This document shows, in pieces, positions 5,443 to 6,547 of a stretch of 6,547 nt of DNA. The notes beneath the pieces were generated by a model. That model was given only the letters and a program-made list of their open reading frames with translations. It was not told the origin of the DNA and did not search any database. Source of the DNA: Planctomycetota bacterium (GTDB lineage Bacteria; Planctomycetota; Planctomycetia; Pirellulales; Thermoguttaceae); NCBI GenBank assembly GCA_023397045.1, contig JAEWUR010000455.1, positions 1 to 6,547 of the forward strand, written 5' to 3'. The position numbers and the translations under genes are program-made. Within the stretch, counting starts at the first letter, position 1; each line of letters opens with the position of its first letter.

Positions 5443-6420
5443 ATGAGCACAACCCGCGAAGAATGCGTTCGCCAAGCCATCGAGTTCCGCCGACCGGACC
5501 GGATACCGGTCGTGTTTTGGAACTGCGACCAACTCTGCGGCGATGTCTTGCTCTACCATCTCTCGCTCGGACTGCCCGGCGACGGTTCGGTCAATGCGTG
5601 GGATTGGTCGGTCAACGAGTGGGGATATCGCCTCGAAAAACTCGACGACGGCACGATGGGCCATCCGGTCGAGCCGGTGTACCGCGAACTGCCGGACCGG
5701 GCCAATCTCCGCGTGCCCGATTTGCGGGAAGCCGAACGCATGTCGGCGGCCCCGGATTTTCTGGCCGCCTGCGGCGATCGCTATCGCCTGGCAAGCCTCG
5801 ACCTCAGCGGCTTCACCGTCTACACGTTGCTGCGCGGATTCGAGAATGCCATGCAGGACTTCCTGCTCGATCCCGACGGATTTGCCGTGCTCATGGATCA
5901 AATCATCGAGTTCGAGTGCGACCTGACGCGCATGGCCGCCCGGCACGGCTTCCACGGCATCCACTTTGCCGACGACTGGGGCACCCAAAGCGGCCTGATG
6001 GTCTCGCCCGCGACCTGGCGCAGGCTGTTCAAACCGCGATACCTCCGGCAATTCCAACGGGCGCACGAGTTAGGCCTGCACGTCTGGTTCCACTGCTGCG
6101 GCAACTTCCACGCGATTCTCGACGACTTTCACGAAATCGGCGTCGACGTCTTGAATATCTCGCAGCCGAACGTCATGGACATTTCGCTGGTCGGCGGAAA
6201 ATTGCGTGGCGAACAGTGCTTTCTCATGCCCATCAGCTACCAGACCGTCTCGATCACCGGAACGGTCGACGACATCCACGCCGAGGCCCAACGGCTGCAC
6301 GATCTGTTGGGAACGCCCGACGGCGGATTCATCGGCTACGTCGAGGAATACGGATGCATGGGCATGTCATCCGAAAACTACCACGCCTGCGCGACGGCCT
6401 TCCGTCAGGTGAGACGGTAG
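5443..6420 (+). CDS. Uroporphyrinogen decarboxylase-like (URO-D fold) protein, divergent paralog 2
   Basis: This 325-residue protein is a second URO-D-like enzyme, related to its upstream neighbour but clearly diverged and about 38 residues shorter. Shared landmarks are RRPDRIPV (16-23), FADDWGTQ (175-182), LMVSPATWRRLFKP (185-198), WFHCCG (215-220, metal-site H-x-C), and DVLNIS (235-240). The GGVDTQ loop of paralog 1 is replaced by MPISYQ (262-267). The C-terminal region reads GGFIGYVEEYGCMGMSSENY, with Cys305 near the expected third metal ligand but in a shortened loop lacking the PPETP motif. It also lacks the HemE MRQAGR motif. ATG 5443 is chosen because it begins the conserved domain and follows the upstream stop by 4 bases; an in-frame ATG at 5353 would overlap the upstream gene and adds no conserved sequence. 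The spacing implies co-transcription and translational coupling. It may form a heteromer with paralog 1 or act on a related substrate; this is inference. Confidence 0.87.
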   Translation: MSTTREECVRQAIEFRRPDRIPVVFWNCDQLCGDVLLYHLSLGLPGDGSVNAWDWSVNEWGYRLEKLDDGTMGHPVEPVYRELPDRANLRVPDLREAERMSAAPDFLAACGDRYRLASLDLSGFTVYTLLRGFENAMQDFLLDPDGFAVLMDQIIEFECDLTRMAARHGFHGIHFADDWGTQSGLMVSPATWRRLFKPRYLRQFQRAHELGLHVWFHCCGNFHAILDDFHEIGVDVLNISQPNVMDISLVGGKLRGEQCFLMPISYQTVSITGTVDDIHAEAQRLHDLLGTPDGGFIGYVEEYGCMGMSSENYHACATAFRQVRR

Positions 6421-6547
6421 AATACGCTCGGTCGCGTTTCGGAAATGCCGACAACCTGTGGTAGGTTATGCTTCAGCTACCCCTTTAATGCTTTCAGGGA
6501 CAGCACTGCTTGCAGGGGAAAGTTGACGATGGAATGCGAATAATTGG
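6421..6547. other. Downstream intergenic stretch, no gene seen
   Basis: No coding frame with recognisable features is present in these 127 bases. Two very short stems are visible, AACCT/AGGTT (6453-6467) and GGTAG/CTACC (6460-6481). They overlap each other and neither has a T-run, so I do not call a terminator. TTGACG at 6523-6528 resembles a -35 box, but its partner would lie at or beyond the window edge. Confidence 0.4.

Noticed and set aside
4347..6420. Possibility that either URO-D-like gene is hemE (true uroporphyrinogen decarboxylase)
   Set aside because: Both lack the N-terminal MRQAGR motif that HemE uses to bind substrate carboxylates, and both have an H-C-C-G metal-type motif.

Overview
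The window is GC-rich, strongly biased bacterial DNA. Its gene content points to a member of the Planctomycetota, possibly near the Pirellulales. The clues are a FloA-type flotillin with an extended mid-domain loop, a large SEC-C-like protein, AraC-controlled uroporphyrinogen-decarboxylase-fold (URO-D-like) genes, and starts with no strong Shine-Dalgarno sequence. This assignment is inferred from gene content and style, not from a marker gene.

Layout: (1) 1-902, plus strand: the 3' part of a floA gene for a flotillin-like membrane scaffold; its 5' end lies outside the window. (2) 911-978: a near-perfect 25-27 bp inverted repeat followed by six T's, which looks like the floA terminator or a short repeat element acting as one. 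(3) 1009-3153, plus strand: a 714-residue, mostly helical protein of unknown function. It begins with a SEC-C-like zinc motif lacking one cysteine and ends in a duplicated LWTPD motif. (4) 3154-3296: a convergent gap with no convincing gene. (5) 3297-4229, minus strand: an AraC-family regulator with an N-terminal cupin sensor domain. (6) 4230-4346: an AT-rich divergent control region with a -10-like box and repeated TCGAAC hexamers. (7) 4347-5438 and 5443-6420, plus strand: two tandem URO-D-like genes 4 bp apart, probably one operon. (8) 6421-6547: no gene and no clear terminator.

The most coherent unit is the divergent araC / URO-D-like pair. The cupin of the regulator probably senses a small molecule and switches on the two downstream enzymes. 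Neither is a true HemE: the N-terminal MRQAGR-type motif is absent. Both keep an H-C-C-G metal-site motif like that of corrinoid/thiol methyltransferases of the MtaA/MtbA/CmuA group. The two differ sharply at other expected active-site positions, so they may be non-redundant partners or subunits. No corrinoid protein or reductive activase is present here, so the substrate is unknown. The SEC-C-like protein is the least explained gene in the window.
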